A program made the position numbers and the translations under genes. A stretch of 64,000 bases of DNA from Eubacteriales bacterium. Lineage in GTDB: Bacteria; Bacillota; Clostridia; Lachnospirales; Lachnospiraceae. Position 1 is the stretch's first letter; each line of letters starts with the position of its first letter. The stretch spans positions 48,600 to 112,599 of the forward strand of contig JAUNPS010000012.1 of NCBI GenBank assembly GCA_030536575.1, written 5' to 3'. This document shows, piece after piece, positions 26,003-33,583 of this stretch. Below the pieces are notes generated by a model. The model had not been told where the DNA came from and did no database searches. It saw nothing but the letters and a program-made list of their open reading frames with translations.

Positions 26003-26030
26003 CAAAAACAGAGCGCTTTTCTGCGCTCTG
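26003..26030 (-). terminator. Intrinsic terminator of the infC-rpmI-rplT operon
   Basis: CAGAGCGC pairs with GCGCTCTG around a six-base loop and is followed on the minus strand by TTTTTGTG. It lies about 30 bases after the rplT stop. Confidence 0.9.
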
Positions 26031-26059
26031 CCTGTTTTTCTCAGATTCGAAACCGACCC

Positions 26060-26416
26060 TTAAGCCAGTTTGCTCTTTGCCAGCTCTGCCAGCGTTGCAA
26101 AGCCTTCTGCATCATTTACAGCCATATCGGCCAGGATCTTCCGGTTCATTTCGACGCCGGCCAGTTTCAGGCCATACATAAATCTGCTGTAGGACAGTCC
26201 GTTCAGACGTGCAGCCGCATTAATACGGGCAATCCAGAGCTGACGGAACTGACGTTTCTTCTGCTTTCTTCCTGCATAAGAGCTGGTCAGCGCTCTCATA
26301 ACCGACTGCTTCGCTACGCGGTACTGTTTGGAACGGGCGCCTCTGTAGCCCTTTGCCAGTTTCAGGGTTCTGTTATGTTTTTTCTTTGCGTTTAAACCGC
26401 CTTTAATTCTTGCCAT
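26060..26416 (-). CDS. rplT: 50S ribosomal protein L20
   Basis: This 118-residue early-assembly 23S rRNA-binding protein starts [16 protein letters not shown] and contains [16 protein letters not shown], both diagnostic. In other Firmicutes L20 represses its own operon by binding the leader RNA. It is the last gene of infC-rpmI-rplT, and a clear terminator follows. Confidence 0.98.
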   Translation of the reverse strand: MARIKGGLNAKKKHNRTLKLAKGYRGARSKQYRVAKQSVMRALTSSYAGRKQKKRQFRQLWIARINAAARLNGLSYSRFMYGLKLAGVEMNRKILADMAVNDAEGFATLAELAKSKLA

Positions 26417-26441
26417 CTCTTATTTCCTCCTTGGACTCTTC

Positions 26442-26639
26442 TTATAAGTACGGTAAAATCTTCTTCATGTTCTTGAAGTTGGTCGCATCCGTGATGGTTG
26501 CTTTTCTCAGATTTCTCTTCCGTTTGGTGGATTTTTTCGTTAAGATATGGCTCTTATAAGCTTTGCTTCTTTTCAGTTTACCTGTACCTGTCATTTTAAA
26601 ACGTTTTGCAGCTGCTCTGCTTGTTTTTGTTTTCGGCAT
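26442..26639 (-). CDS. rpmI: 50S ribosomal protein L35
   Basis: This 65-residue, very basic protein begins [15 protein letters not shown], with the [18 protein letters not shown] stretch typical of L35. It lies between infC and rplT, in the usual order, behind an AGGAGG-like ribosome site. Confidence 0.97.
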   Translation of the reverse strand: MPKTKTSRAAAKRFKMTGTGKLKRSKAYKSHILTKKSTKRKRNLRKATITDATNFKNMKKILPYL

Positions 26640-26685
26640 TTTTAATGTTCCTCCTTATGAATTCCTTGTTTTGAAAACCTGGTAA

Positions 26686-27192
26686 TTAGCGTTTTTCACT
26701 TAAAAACATGGTCATGCTTCTGCCTTCTACCTTCGGGGCTTTGTCGATGACTGCAATGTCGGAAAGCTCCTGTGCGAAATCGTCCAGAATATGCCGGCTG
26801 GCCTGCATATGCGCCATCTCACGGCCGCGGAAACGCAAAGTAACCTTCACCTTATTCCCTTTCTGGAGAAATTTTCGGGCGGAACCGATCTTCGTATTCA
26901 AATCGTTTACATCAATGTTCGGAGAAAGGCGAACTTCCTTGATTTCAATGACTTTTTGTTTCTTTTTGGCTTCTTTTTCTTTTCTGGCCAGTTCGTAACG
27001 ATATTTCCCATAGTCAATAATCTTACAAACGGGCGGCTTCGCCGTGGGAGCAATTTTTACCAGATCCAGCTCCGCTTCCCTCGCGAGCTTCATCGCATCT
27101 CTGGCTGACATAATACCTAACTGTTCTCCATTTTCACCGATCAGACGGATCTCTTTGTCACGAATCTGCTCGTTAATCATTAATTCGCTAAT
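26686..27192 (-). CDS. infC: Translation initiation factor IF-3, probable ATT start
   Basis: IF-3 binds the 30S subunit and checks the start codon. The N-domain (INEQIRDKEIRLIGENGEQLG) and C-domain (KVTLRFRGREMAHMQ) are normal. The first ATG (27180) is 21 bases from the only Shine-Dalgarno sequence, GGAGG at 27202-27206. An ATT at 27192-27190 lies in frame exactly nine bases after it, giving a 168-residue product beginning M-S-E-L-M-I-N-E. Rare AUU starts are a known hallmark of infC and allow IF-3 to limit its own synthesis. Confidence 0.93.
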   Translation of the reverse strand: MSELMINEQIRDKEIRLIGENGEQLGIMSARDAMKLAREAELDLVKIAPTAKPPVCKIIDYGKYRYELARKEKEAKKKQKVIEIKEVRLSPNIDVNDLNTKIGSARKFLQKGNKVKVTLRFRGREMAHMQASRHILDDFAQELSDIAVIDKAPKVEGRSMTMFLSEKR

Positions 27193-27406
27193 GGTCGTGC
27201 ACCTCCATACATTGACTGTTTTTCATACAAATTGTTCCGCCGGGCAGCCGGACTTCCAGGCTGTCCGCACAAAAAAAGAGTCGACAGAATCGCTGTCCAC
27301 CCACGCAAAATAACCCTGTACAATAAGGGAACCTATGAACCAATAGTCACGCGCTTGTGCTATGGTGAGAGCGGACACTCTGCTTTCTTCTTTCTTAACC
27401 TGTACC
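27193..27406 (-). promoter_or_regulatory. infC operon leader with probable attenuator (L20-leader-like)
   Basis: About 200 bases of untranslated leader separate the promoter from infC. They contain several inverted segments and, at 27271-27300, a terminator-like hairpin (GTGGACAG/CTGTCGAC with one mismatch) followed by TTTTTTT on the minus strand. This layout matches transcription attenuation of infC-rpmI-rplT by ribosomal protein L20 known from Bacillus. I cannot confirm the L20-binding pseudoknot by eye. Confidence 0.6.
27271..27300 (-). terminator. Leader terminator (attenuator) upstream of infC
   Basis: An 8-bp stem with one mismatch is followed by TCTTTTTTTG. It lies inside the infC leader, before any coding sequence, so it can only act as a conditional terminator. 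Confidence 0.65.
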
Positions 27407-27435
27407 AGAATAGCATAGATTCCCCTGTCTGTCAA
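27407..27435 (-). promoter_or_regulatory. infC operon promoter
   Basis: TTGACA at 27430-27435 and TATTCT at 27407-27412 with a 17-base spacer. The -35 element overlaps the stop codon region of the upstream gene. Confidence 0.7.
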
Positions 27436-28418
27436 CTAATTTTTTCAGATTTTATCCACCCCAAAGCCTCCGCCTGCGCCTGTAATTTTCCCGCATGTTC
27501 TTCCCTGCTCGCGGAAAGAAATTCCAAGGTCACATACTCCGGTTTTACCATATCAACGATCTCCCCCACGCGCCCGCTCGTGAAGGCCTCATGGCTGTCA
27601 ATGGCAAACACATGCTCCATCGACTTCGCAAAACGTTCCTCATAATCCCGCGGAATGTCCGGCTTTTCCTGAAGGAGCTTCTTCACATAAGCGCTGCTGA
27701 TGCTCTGATGCAGATGGAGCCCTTTGATGGAATCCAGCAAATCCTGATGCACTTGCAGCATATGCAGAATGTAGTCCGCCGCTTCCTCCTGGTTTTGGAG
27801 TTCCAGATTCGTGTGGAGGAAATGGCCGGTATCCAGCATCAGCCCCTTTTTCAGGTAATGGATCCGTTCCAGGAAGCGCCTGGTGACGTCCGCATCGTTA
27901 AAACGCAGCCCCGGCCACCAGAGGTTTTCCATCAGGAAATCGAACGAAGGCTCTTCGCCGTCCAGAAGCTCGTTGACAAATTCCGCGGAGGCCCGGAGGA
28001 CGTCCTCATCGGTATAATCAAAGGTATACGTAAAAATGTCGGTGGTACGGATGTTGCTGACATGGAATACAACGTATTTGGCCCCTGTTTTTCTGGCATA
28101 AGCCAGGTCTGCCTTCCCCTTTCGCAGCAGCGCGTCCTTGGTATGGCCGCCAAAAACCCGGCTCCAGGTCTTTTCATTGCCATATTCCCGGTTCAGGACT
28201 TCCCTGTCCCCACGCCAGAAATCCAGCCAGTCGTAGGCGCAGCGCATGTGGACGCCAACCACCTGGCCTGGTAAAAATTCATAAGGAACGCTTACCGGCC
28301 CCGGCATGACTTCCAGCCCGTCCAGTCCATACCCTGCGGCAAAAGCCGCCAGATCCGCCGCGTCCCGGTAACGGTTCAGATCATCTTCATATGTGGTGAT
28401 ATTCATGCATTTCTTCAT
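27432..28418 (-). CDS. TIM-barrel protein, xylose isomerase/AP endonuclease 2-like
   Basis: This 328-residue protein resembles the sugar-phosphate isomerase/endonuclease IV superfamily. VVFHVSNIRTTD, a glutamate in FLMENLWWPG, GLMLDTGHFL and IKGLHLHQSIS are candidate metal-binding strands. The exact reaction is unknown. The start at 28418 (MKKCMNITTYEDD) follows GGAGG at six bases. It lies 21 bases after an ECF S-component gene and is probably co-transcribed with it and the DUF4430 gene, so a role with the imported compound is possible. Confidence 0.7.
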   Translation of the reverse strand: MKKCMNITTYEDDLNRYRDAADLAAFAAGYGLDGLEVMPGPVSVPYEFLPGQVVGVHMRCAYDWLDFWRGDREVLNREYGNEKTWSRVFGGHTKDALLRKGKADLAYARKTGAKYVVFHVSNIRTTDIFTYTFDYTDEDVLRASAEFVNELLDGEEPSFDFLMENLWWPGLRFNDADVTRRFLERIHYLKKGLMLDTGHFLHTNLELQNQEEAADYILHMLQVHQDLLDSIKGLHLHQSISSAYVKKLLQEKPDIPRDYEERFAKSMEHVFAIDSHEAFTSGRVGEIVDMVKPEYVTLEFLSASREEHAGKLQAQAEALGWIKSEKIS

Positions 28419-28439
28419 AAGAAACCTCCATCCCCGCAT

Positions 28440-28982
28440 TTACGGCGCACCGCTCCCTCCGCCCTGAAATGCGTTCACCTGGGACGTATGAAGCTTTGTC
28501 AGCAGGTGGAAAAGCGGCTTAAATAAAACCAGGGTCAGGACAAAATTCGATGCACAGTGGATAATATCATAGGGAATCCCTGCGGCCCAGTAGGCAAAGG
28601 CCGCGCCGGGGCCTCCGGAAATCAGGTACGGAATCGCCGTAAGCGCCCCAAACGCCAGCCCGTAAGCGCCCGCCGCCACCGCCCAGATGACCACCGACTG
28701 GTTTTTCCGCATAGCCAGCACCACCAGCGCCAGCAGCGGCCAGACATACAGATAGCTGATCCACCAGATTCCAAACCCGTAAAGCACCCCTTCCAGGAGC
28801 ACGAACGCATAAATGATCAAAAATACCTGCTTTTTGTATACCAGGGTATAAAGAATGATCAGAAGCGTCACCAGCTCAATGTTCGGAAGGAAGGCCAGGC
28901 TGACCTGGGCGACCAGCAGGATCGCGCTCAGAAGCCCCATTGTTACGAGGGAGATCACCCGTGTTGCTCTCTTTTGTTTCAT
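28440..28982 (-). CDS. ECF transporter S component-like membrane protein
   Basis: This 180-residue integral membrane protein has five or six hydrophobic segments. Size, topology and segments such as WWISYLYVWPLLALVVL and YDIIHCASNFVLTLVLF fit substrate-binding S components of energy-coupling-factor vitamin importers, which share an ATPase/T module encoded elsewhere. It is 13 bases after a DUF4430 gene, and the two families are found together in other Clostridia. I infer a vitamin, perhaps a cobalamin-type compound, as substrate. Confidence 0.7.
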   Translation of the reverse strand: MKQKRATRVISLVTMGLLSAILLVAQVSLAFLPNIELVTLLIILYTLVYKKQVFLIIYAFVLLEGVLYGFGIWWISYLYVWPLLALVVLAMRKNQSVVIWAVAAGAYGLAFGALTAIPYLISGGPGAAFAYWAAGIPYDIIHCASNFVLTLVLFKPLFHLLTKLHTSQVNAFQGGGSGAP

Positions 28983-28995
28983 TGAGGGACTCCTT

Positions 28996-29403
28996 TTAGT
29001 AGCCGACAGTCAGTGTGATCTCGTATGTTTCTCCATCTGCAATCGGCGTCTGGTCGGCAGAGGTATTCAACTGTTCGCCGCCTTTGGTCAGACACCACCA
29101 TTCCTGATTCGTATCGTCGGCCGTCTCGCCGTCCGCGGTGGTAATGAACAGGCCATAAGTGCTTTCTTCCCCATCCACCAGCTTCTCATCTTTTAGGACT
29201 TCTCCTAAATATTCCCGTTCGGTTTTGACCTCAAAGGTTTTCGTCGTCCCGTCTTTGTGGACAATTTCGATCGTGAGGGCTTTTTCCCCCTGATTGGTCG
29301 TTCCCTTCGTAACCAGGTAGACGCAGAGCAATGCGGCCACGACCACCAGAAGGACTACGACAGAAATGACAACTTTTTTCGTATTTTTCTGCTCTTTCTG
29401 CAT
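28996..29403 (-). CDS. Membrane-anchored DUF4430 protein (transcobalamin C-domain-like)
   Basis: This 135-residue protein has one N-terminal membrane segment at 11-32 followed by an extracellular domain of about 100 residues. EYLGEVLKDEKLV, EWWCLTKGGEQLN and the ending DGETYEITLTVGY are typical of DUF4430, a domain related to the C-terminal lobe of intrinsic factor and transcobalamin. That suggests surface capture of a corrinoid or similar ligand for the adjacent S component. No cobalamin riboswitch is visible in front. The ATG at 29403 follows AAAGGAG. Confidence 0.8.
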   Translation of the reverse strand: MQKEQKNTKKVVISVVVLLVVVAALLCVYLVTKGTTNQGEKALTIEIVHKDGTTKTFEVKTEREYLGEVLKDEKLVDGEESTYGLFITTADGETADDTNQEWWCLTKGGEQLNTSADQTPIADGETYEITLTVGY

Positions 29404-29441
29404 AAGTTTCTCCTTTCTTTTTCATCTTTCCCAATTTTTTT

Positions 29442-29470
29442 AGTATAAGACAATTTCCCGCAAAGTGCAA
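29442..29470 (-). promoter_or_regulatory. Promoter of the DUF4430/ECF operon
   Basis: TTGCAC at 29465-29470 and TATACT at 29442-29447 with a 17-base spacer, about 40 bases ahead of the DUF4430 ATG. Confidence 0.65.
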
Positions 29471-29477
29471 CGAAAAA

Positions 29478-29519
29478 AATGAGCCGGACCCCTTTCCGGA
29501 ATCCAACCCATTTTTTCAG
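29478..29519 (-). terminator. Intrinsic terminator after the DUF1540 gene
   Basis: AAAAAATG pairs with CATTTTTTT as the outer stem and CCGGA pairs with TCCGG inside. It lies seven bases after the stop codon. Confidence 0.75.
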
Positions 29520-29525
29520 ATGTCT

Positions 29526-29840
29526 CTACCGCGTCTCAAAAGTCCCGCACTCGGTCTGCTCGCACTTGCATGCGCCCGCGCCGATAATGCCAATCTTCTC
29601 CGCCGTACATTTGCAGTCGCTGTTGTAATGACAGTGACAGGCCTTACAGTCTACATCAATGGTCTGGCTCGGCGTTCCCATGGAGCTGGTCGCCCGGTTT
29701 TCTCCCCGCGCCTGAAAGCTCTCGCAGCAGGTATCCTGGGGCTTCTCGGCTTCCTTTCCTCCGACCATGATGTCGCCTTTGCTGCAGTATTCCCCGTTGT
29801 TATACACACAGGAAATGGCAGAACAAACTAAAAATGGCAT
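29526..29840 (-). CDS. Cysteine-rich DUF1540 protein with two domains
   Basis: This 104-residue soluble protein has about 14 cysteines arranged as two DUF1540 units: one at about 5-45 (CVYNNGEYCSKGDIMVGG, then CCESF) and one at about 62-102 (CHYNSDCKCTAEKIGIIG, then CKCEQTECGTF). The family is thought to bind metal and is common in spore-forming and other Clostridia, but its role is unknown. A strong AAGGAGG site and a terminator bracket it. Confidence 0.85.
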   Translation of the reverse strand: MPFLVCSAISCVYNNGEYCSKGDIMVGGKEAEKPQDTCCESFQARGENRATSSMGTPSQTIDVDCKACHCHYNSDCKCTAEKIGIIGAGACKCEQTECGTFETR

Positions 29841-29907
29841 GATAGTACCTCCTTTTCTTTTGATACGGAGATAGTATCTGCCATTTTTCGTTTTTTATGC
29901 AATCTTT

Positions 29908-32004
29908 TTACGAATCAAAGGCCCTGCGGATGCAATCCGGGACTTCGTCCTCTCCGAGATAGAAGCTGACGAACTGCTGGGAGTCCTTAAAGGAAATATA
30001 AATGCTGTAATAGTCTTCCTTTCTTCCCTCCCCATACCGGCTGTAGCTGACCACCGTATTGTCCGAATAATCCAGCCCGTTCACGATCGTCTCCACGTCC
30101 TCAGCATCGGTAAACAGTTTATTCCCGCTGCTGATTTCTTCCGTGATCGTATTTCCGCTGTCCCAATCGTCATAGGACGTGGAGCTGACGATCCCATAAA
30201 CCTCCGCGCTGTCCACATCCTCCGGGGAAATCTCCTCCGGAATTTCCAGCCCCAGCTTCTCCAGAACCGCGAGCGTCTTCGTAAAGCTCTTCAGGATCGG
30301 GTAGCTGCTATCCGCCGTCACATCGTCATTGTCTGCTCCATAGTAAAACGTAAGCTGCGCAATCAGACCGTCTCCGACAACCTCCTCATACGTAGCCGTC
30401 ATCAGCTCTTCTTTATAAGCCGCAAGGAATTCTTCCCGCTGACTCTGGCTGAGCCGGACAATATCCGTATAACCATAGAGCGTAGACAGCTCCAGGGACT
30501 GATAGCCCTCTTCCGGCGCCTGATAGATCGCATAGAGGTTCTTCTTATAATTCTCGTCTTCGAAAAGTTCCTGCTGGGCGTTTGCATACGCCTGATCGTC
30601 CACCCAATATTTCCGGAAAACGTTCCTTCCATCCTTTAGCTGATACATGACGTAAATCCGCGTGCCGCTCTCATCTTCGGCTTCCGCTTTTTCCACGCCG
30701 TTTTTCGCCAGCTCATAGATCGGCGCAAAATCCGTCAGGGGCGTCATTTCCAGGATTTCTCTGCTGCCGTCTCCCCAGACTATGGTTTTCGCTTGTTCCT
30801 GGTATCTTCCCCTTGCGTTCAGATTTCCGTTATAGATCGACATGGCCTGAATCTCGTCCTCCCCAGGCAGGTAACGGTCATAGGAAAACCAGTCAAACCG
30901 GAAGGCGCAGGCCAGTACAAGGGAAAGAGTCAGGCTGACCACAAACGGAATTCCCGGTTTAAAGATTTCCCGGATATCCGTATGATAGATGAATTCCACC
31001 AGCGCGCAGAAGAAGATCACGCTGAAAACAATCCCTCCGAAAAACCAGATATCCTGATTCTGATGGGTCACAACAGACACAAAAAGGCCGACGCCCACCG
31101 AAGCAGGCACCACCATCAGAACCTTGACCGGCGCTTCCAATTTCGGGAAAGCCAGGGAATGGCCTGCCATTTCCGATTTTCGCCGTTTGAAGATCAGCAG
31201 ATCCACGCCCACCAGCGCAAGCACTGCCAGAATCAGGAGGATCATGCGAAATCCTGGAAATGCGCCGCCGCTTTGGCAGTCTGCCATTCCCTGCTCTACG
31301 TCCAGGCACAGACCGCCGGGGGAGAGAAATTTCCACCAGCCATTTTCCAGGTGCTCCATCCAGCCATAGGTGCTAAAAAAAGTGGATGCCAGCCCCACAA
31401 CCAGAAACATGTACAGCGGCCCAAGGAACATCAGAACCGGAAAAGCCAGGGCGGACACGATCACCCGCCCGGTCAGCACCGCAGCCAGTACGGCAACGCC
31501 GTAGTACACCAGGTAATAAAGCATGTGGACAATATAAGCTTCCAGGATCGTTCCGATATCTCCCTGCCGCAAAAGGCCATAGAATTCCCCGATTGGAATG
31601 CAGGCCAGGACGCTTAACAGGTAGGGAACCGCCACGATCACAATCCCGGAAAGATACTGGATCTGGAACCACCGGTTCCGCTTCACCGGAAGACTGTGGT
31701 AGAAGTCCAGTTTTTCCTTGGAATGGATATAGGAAAAACCGGAAATCCCGCTGGCCATAGCCAGAAAGCCCAGAAACAGCGTCACAAACGCATAATTTCC
31801 AAAGCTTACAAAAGCCAGATACTCCTGGCGCACATCCTGAAGCACCACCTCCTGCTCCGCCAGAAGGTTCATCTGGGTATCCATACTCAGCAGAAGATCC
31901 ACCGGCTGCATCAGAAACAGCACCAGAAAGCTCACCAGCACCAGCCAGCCGCGCCGCTTCACATCTTCCTTCAGAAGCCTAACAAATGACATTCTTGACG
32001 TCAT
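29908..32004 (-). CDS. ABC-2 type permease with large soluble C-terminal region
   Basis: This 698-residue membrane protein has six to eight membrane segments in the first 380 residues, then a segment near 365 leading into a soluble domain of about 320 residues rich in acidic residues. Its start GFSYIHSKEKLDFYHSLPVKR is typical of permeases paired with YtrA-regulated ATPases. It overlaps the ATPase gene by 26 bases; the ATG at 32004 follows GGAGG. With the ATPase it probably forms an exporter or stress-sensing complex induced by cell-envelope damage; the substrate is unknown. Confidence 0.8.
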   Translation of the reverse strand: MTSRMSFVRLLKEDVKRRGWLVLVSFLVLFLMQPVDLLLSMDTQMNLLAEQEVVLQDVRQEYLAFVSFGNYAFVTLFLGFLAMASGISGFSYIHSKEKLDFYHSLPVKRNRWFQIQYLSGIVIVAVPYLLSVLACIPIGEFYGLLRQGDIGTILEAYIVHMLYYLVYYGVAVLAAVLTGRVIVSALAFPVLMFLGPLYMFLVVGLASTFFSTYGWMEHLENGWWKFLSPGGLCLDVEQGMADCQSGGAFPGFRMILLILAVLALVGVDLLIFKRRKSEMAGHSLAFPKLEAPVKVLMVVPASVGVGLFVSVVTHQNQDIWFFGGIVFSVIFFCALVEFIYHTDIREIFKPGIPFVVSLTLSLVLACAFRFDWFSYDRYLPGEDEIQAMSIYNGNLNARGRYQEQAKTIVWGDGSREILEMTPLTDFAPIYELAKNGVEKAEAEDESGTRIYVMYQLKDGRNVFRKYWVDDQAYANAQQELFEDENYKKNLYAIYQAPEEGYQSLELSTLYGYTDIVRLSQSQREEFLAAYKEELMTATYEEVVGDGLIAQLTFYYGADNDDVTADSSYPILKSFTKTLAVLEKLGLEIPEEISPEDVDSAEVYGIVSSTSYDDWDSGNTITEEISSGNKLFTDAEDVETIVNGLDYSDNTVVSYSRYGEGRKEDYYSIYISFKDSQQFVSFYLGEDEVPDCIRRAFDS

Positions 32005-32881
32005 AGCCTGCCACCTCCGTTTCGCTGATAAAGATCTCCTCCAGGGTAAGCGGAAGGACTTCGGAAAAGATCGGCCGCTTCTCCTCGATGCACATCAGGA
32101 TTTCCTGTCTGGTCCCCCTGGCCACGATGGTCATCAGGGAGCCGCGTTTTTCGTACTGCATAACTTCCAGCTCCCGCAGGATCTGCTCTTCTTTGACGGG
32201 GTCCTGCAGGACGCACTGGACTTTATGGATATGGAACTTCATGTCTTCCAGGTCTTTGGAAAGCAGGATGCCGCCTTTGTGCAGGAGGCCGATGTGGTCG
32301 CAGATGTCCTCCAGTTCCCGAAGATTATGGGAGGCAATGACCGGGGTGAACTTCCGGTTCATCAGCTCGGATGCGAAAATGCTTTTCACCGCCTGGCGCA
32401 TCACCGGGTCCAGGCCGTCAAAGGTCTCGTCGCAGAACAGGTATTTCGTTCCGGTGCAGATGCCTAAAAGAATCGAAATCTGCTTCTTCATGCCTTTGGA
32501 ATAGGCGGATATCTTCCGCTTTTTCTCCAGGCCAAACCGCTCCAGCAGTTCATAAAAACGGTCGAAAGAAAAGCCGGGATAGGCGACACTGTAAAATTCC
32601 GCCATGGATTTCGCCGTGGCGTTCGGGAAAAAGTAGGCCGTATCGGACAGGAAGCAGATTTTCGCCTTCGCGTGGGGATTCTCGTAGACGTCTTCCCCAT
32701 CGACCAGTACCATCCCGGTATCGGCTTCCAGGACGCCGCTTAAGATCCGCAGCAGGGTGCTCTTCCCCGCGCCGTTCGTGCCGACCAGGCCGAAAATGCT
32801 GCCTTCTGAGATGGTGGCGACAATGTTATCCAGCGCTTTCACGTCTTCGAAGTATTTATTCACACCATTAATCTCAATCAT
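31979..32881 (-). CDS. ABC transporter ATPase (YtrB-like)
   Basis: This 300-residue ATPase has Walker A GTNGAGKST at about 34-42, signature YSKGMKKQISI in place of the usual LSGGQ (normal for this subfamily), Walker B LFCDETFDGLD and switch histidine ASHN. The last 90 residues are a regulatory extension. It overlaps the GntR gene (ATGA) and the permease gene, so all three are translationally coupled. Confidence 0.92.
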   Translation of the reverse strand: MIEINGVNKYFEDVKALDNIVATISEGSIFGLVGTNGAGKSTLLRILSGVLEADTGMVLVDGEDVYENPHAKAKICFLSDTAYFFPNATAKSMAEFYSVAYPGFSFDRFYELLERFGLEKKRKISAYSKGMKKQISILLGICTGTKYLFCDETFDGLDPVMRQAVKSIFASELMNRKFTPVIASHNLRELEDICDHIGLLHKGGILLSKDLEDMKFHIHKVQCVLQDPVKEEQILRELEVMQYEKRGSLMTIVARGTRQEILMCIEEKRPIFSEVLPLTLEEIFISETEVAGYDVKNVIC

Positions 32882-33252
32882 AACCGCTCTCCCTCCCCAT
32901 AAAAAAGCGCCGCCTTTTCCAGGAACTCGTCCCTGGTCACCCCCAGAGCCTCTGCGCGTCTCACCAGGGCTTCCATGGAGTCAAAAAACGCCTTCTGCTG
33001 CTTCTCCCGCAGATCCGTGTCCGCGGAGACGAAATTTCCTTTCCCTTTCACGGGATAAATATAACCTTCCTGCTCCAGGCAGGCATAGGCCTTCTGAATC
33101 GTATTCGGATTAATGGACAGATCCACGGCCAGAGACCGCACGGACGGAAGCTGGGTGTCCGGCTTCATCACGCCGCTTAAGATCAGCATCTGGACCCGCT
33201 CGACGATCTGTTCATAGATAGGCTTCCGGTTTTGATAATCGATGGTGATCAT
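32878..33252 (-). CDS. GntR-family regulator, YtrA subfamily
   Basis: This 124-residue repressor has the winged helix-turn-helix PIYEQIVERVQMLILSG..LPSVRSLAVDLSINPNTIQKAYACLEQEG at 11-70 and only a short C-terminal dimerisation tail, as in YtrA. It is the first gene of its operon. A palindrome of the YtrA type lies across the promoter, so it almost certainly represses itself and the transporter. Related regulators respond to cell-wall antibiotics. Confidence 0.92.
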   Translation of the reverse strand: MITIDYQNRKPIYEQIVERVQMLILSGVMKPDTQLPSVRSLAVDLSINPNTIQKAYACLEQEGYIYPVKGKGNFVSADTDLREKQQKAFFDSMEALVRRAEALGVTRDEFLEKAALFYGEGERL

Positions 33253-33284
33253 GCTGTTTTCCTTTCTGAAAACCGTGTGATTTC

Positions 33285-33340
33285 GTGTACTATCTTCACT
33301 AATACACGCTATTTATAACATATCCCTTCCCCGGATACAA
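33285..33340 (-). promoter_or_regulatory. Promoter and YtrA-type operator of the GntR-ABC operon
   Basis: TTGTAT at 33335-33340 and TATAAA at 33312-33317 have a 17-base spacer. Just downstream, at 33285-33307, is a perfect palindrome of the form GTGTANTAN7TANTACAC, the expected operator of YtrA-like repressors. Its place over the transcription start fits simple repression. Confidence 0.75.
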
Positions 33341-33583
33341 GGCAGTTAAGGTTAATTTAAGAAAGCATTTGAAAAACATCAGATTTCCATATTTTTACAG
33401 TTTTCTTTAGAAAACTTTAGATTTTCTTTCGGGAATGGACACAAAGTGCACACAGACTCTTGTTAGGATAAATACAACAAAGCGGAAGCGCTTTTTTACA
33501 TATATTTTCTCTCTTTCCTGGAGATAACCGTACCAAAGCTACTGCACCAGCCGGATCGGATTATCTCCTTTTCCTTTGCTCTT
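33341..33583. other. Non-coding region with an inverted repeat
   Basis: No gene is visible. AT-rich sequence is followed by a small hairpin, AAAGCG-GAAG-CGCTTT plus T-run (about 33480-33497), oriented as a plus-strand terminator. A larger inverted repeat, GGAGATAA (33520-33527) with TTATCTCC (33561-33568), probably helps end transcription of the UPF0340 gene. The first could mark a small plus-strand RNA, but no good promoter was found. Confidence 0.45.

Noticed and set aside
25734-26005. Small minus-strand open frames containing repeated FAGTSGYAGMDF-like peptides
   Set aside because: They arise from the 66-bp intergenic repeat and have no ribosome site; the repeat is better described as DNA.
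31979-32881. Defective ABC ATPase because LSGGQ is replaced by YSKGM
   Set aside because: This replacement is normal in the ABC-2 exporter subfamily; Walker A, Walker B and switch residues are intact.
33480-33497. Catabolite-repression (cre) site in the GAAGCGCTTTTTT segment
   Set aside because: The match to the cre consensus is poor on both strands and no gene start is suitably placed; it is better read as a short hairpin with a T-run.
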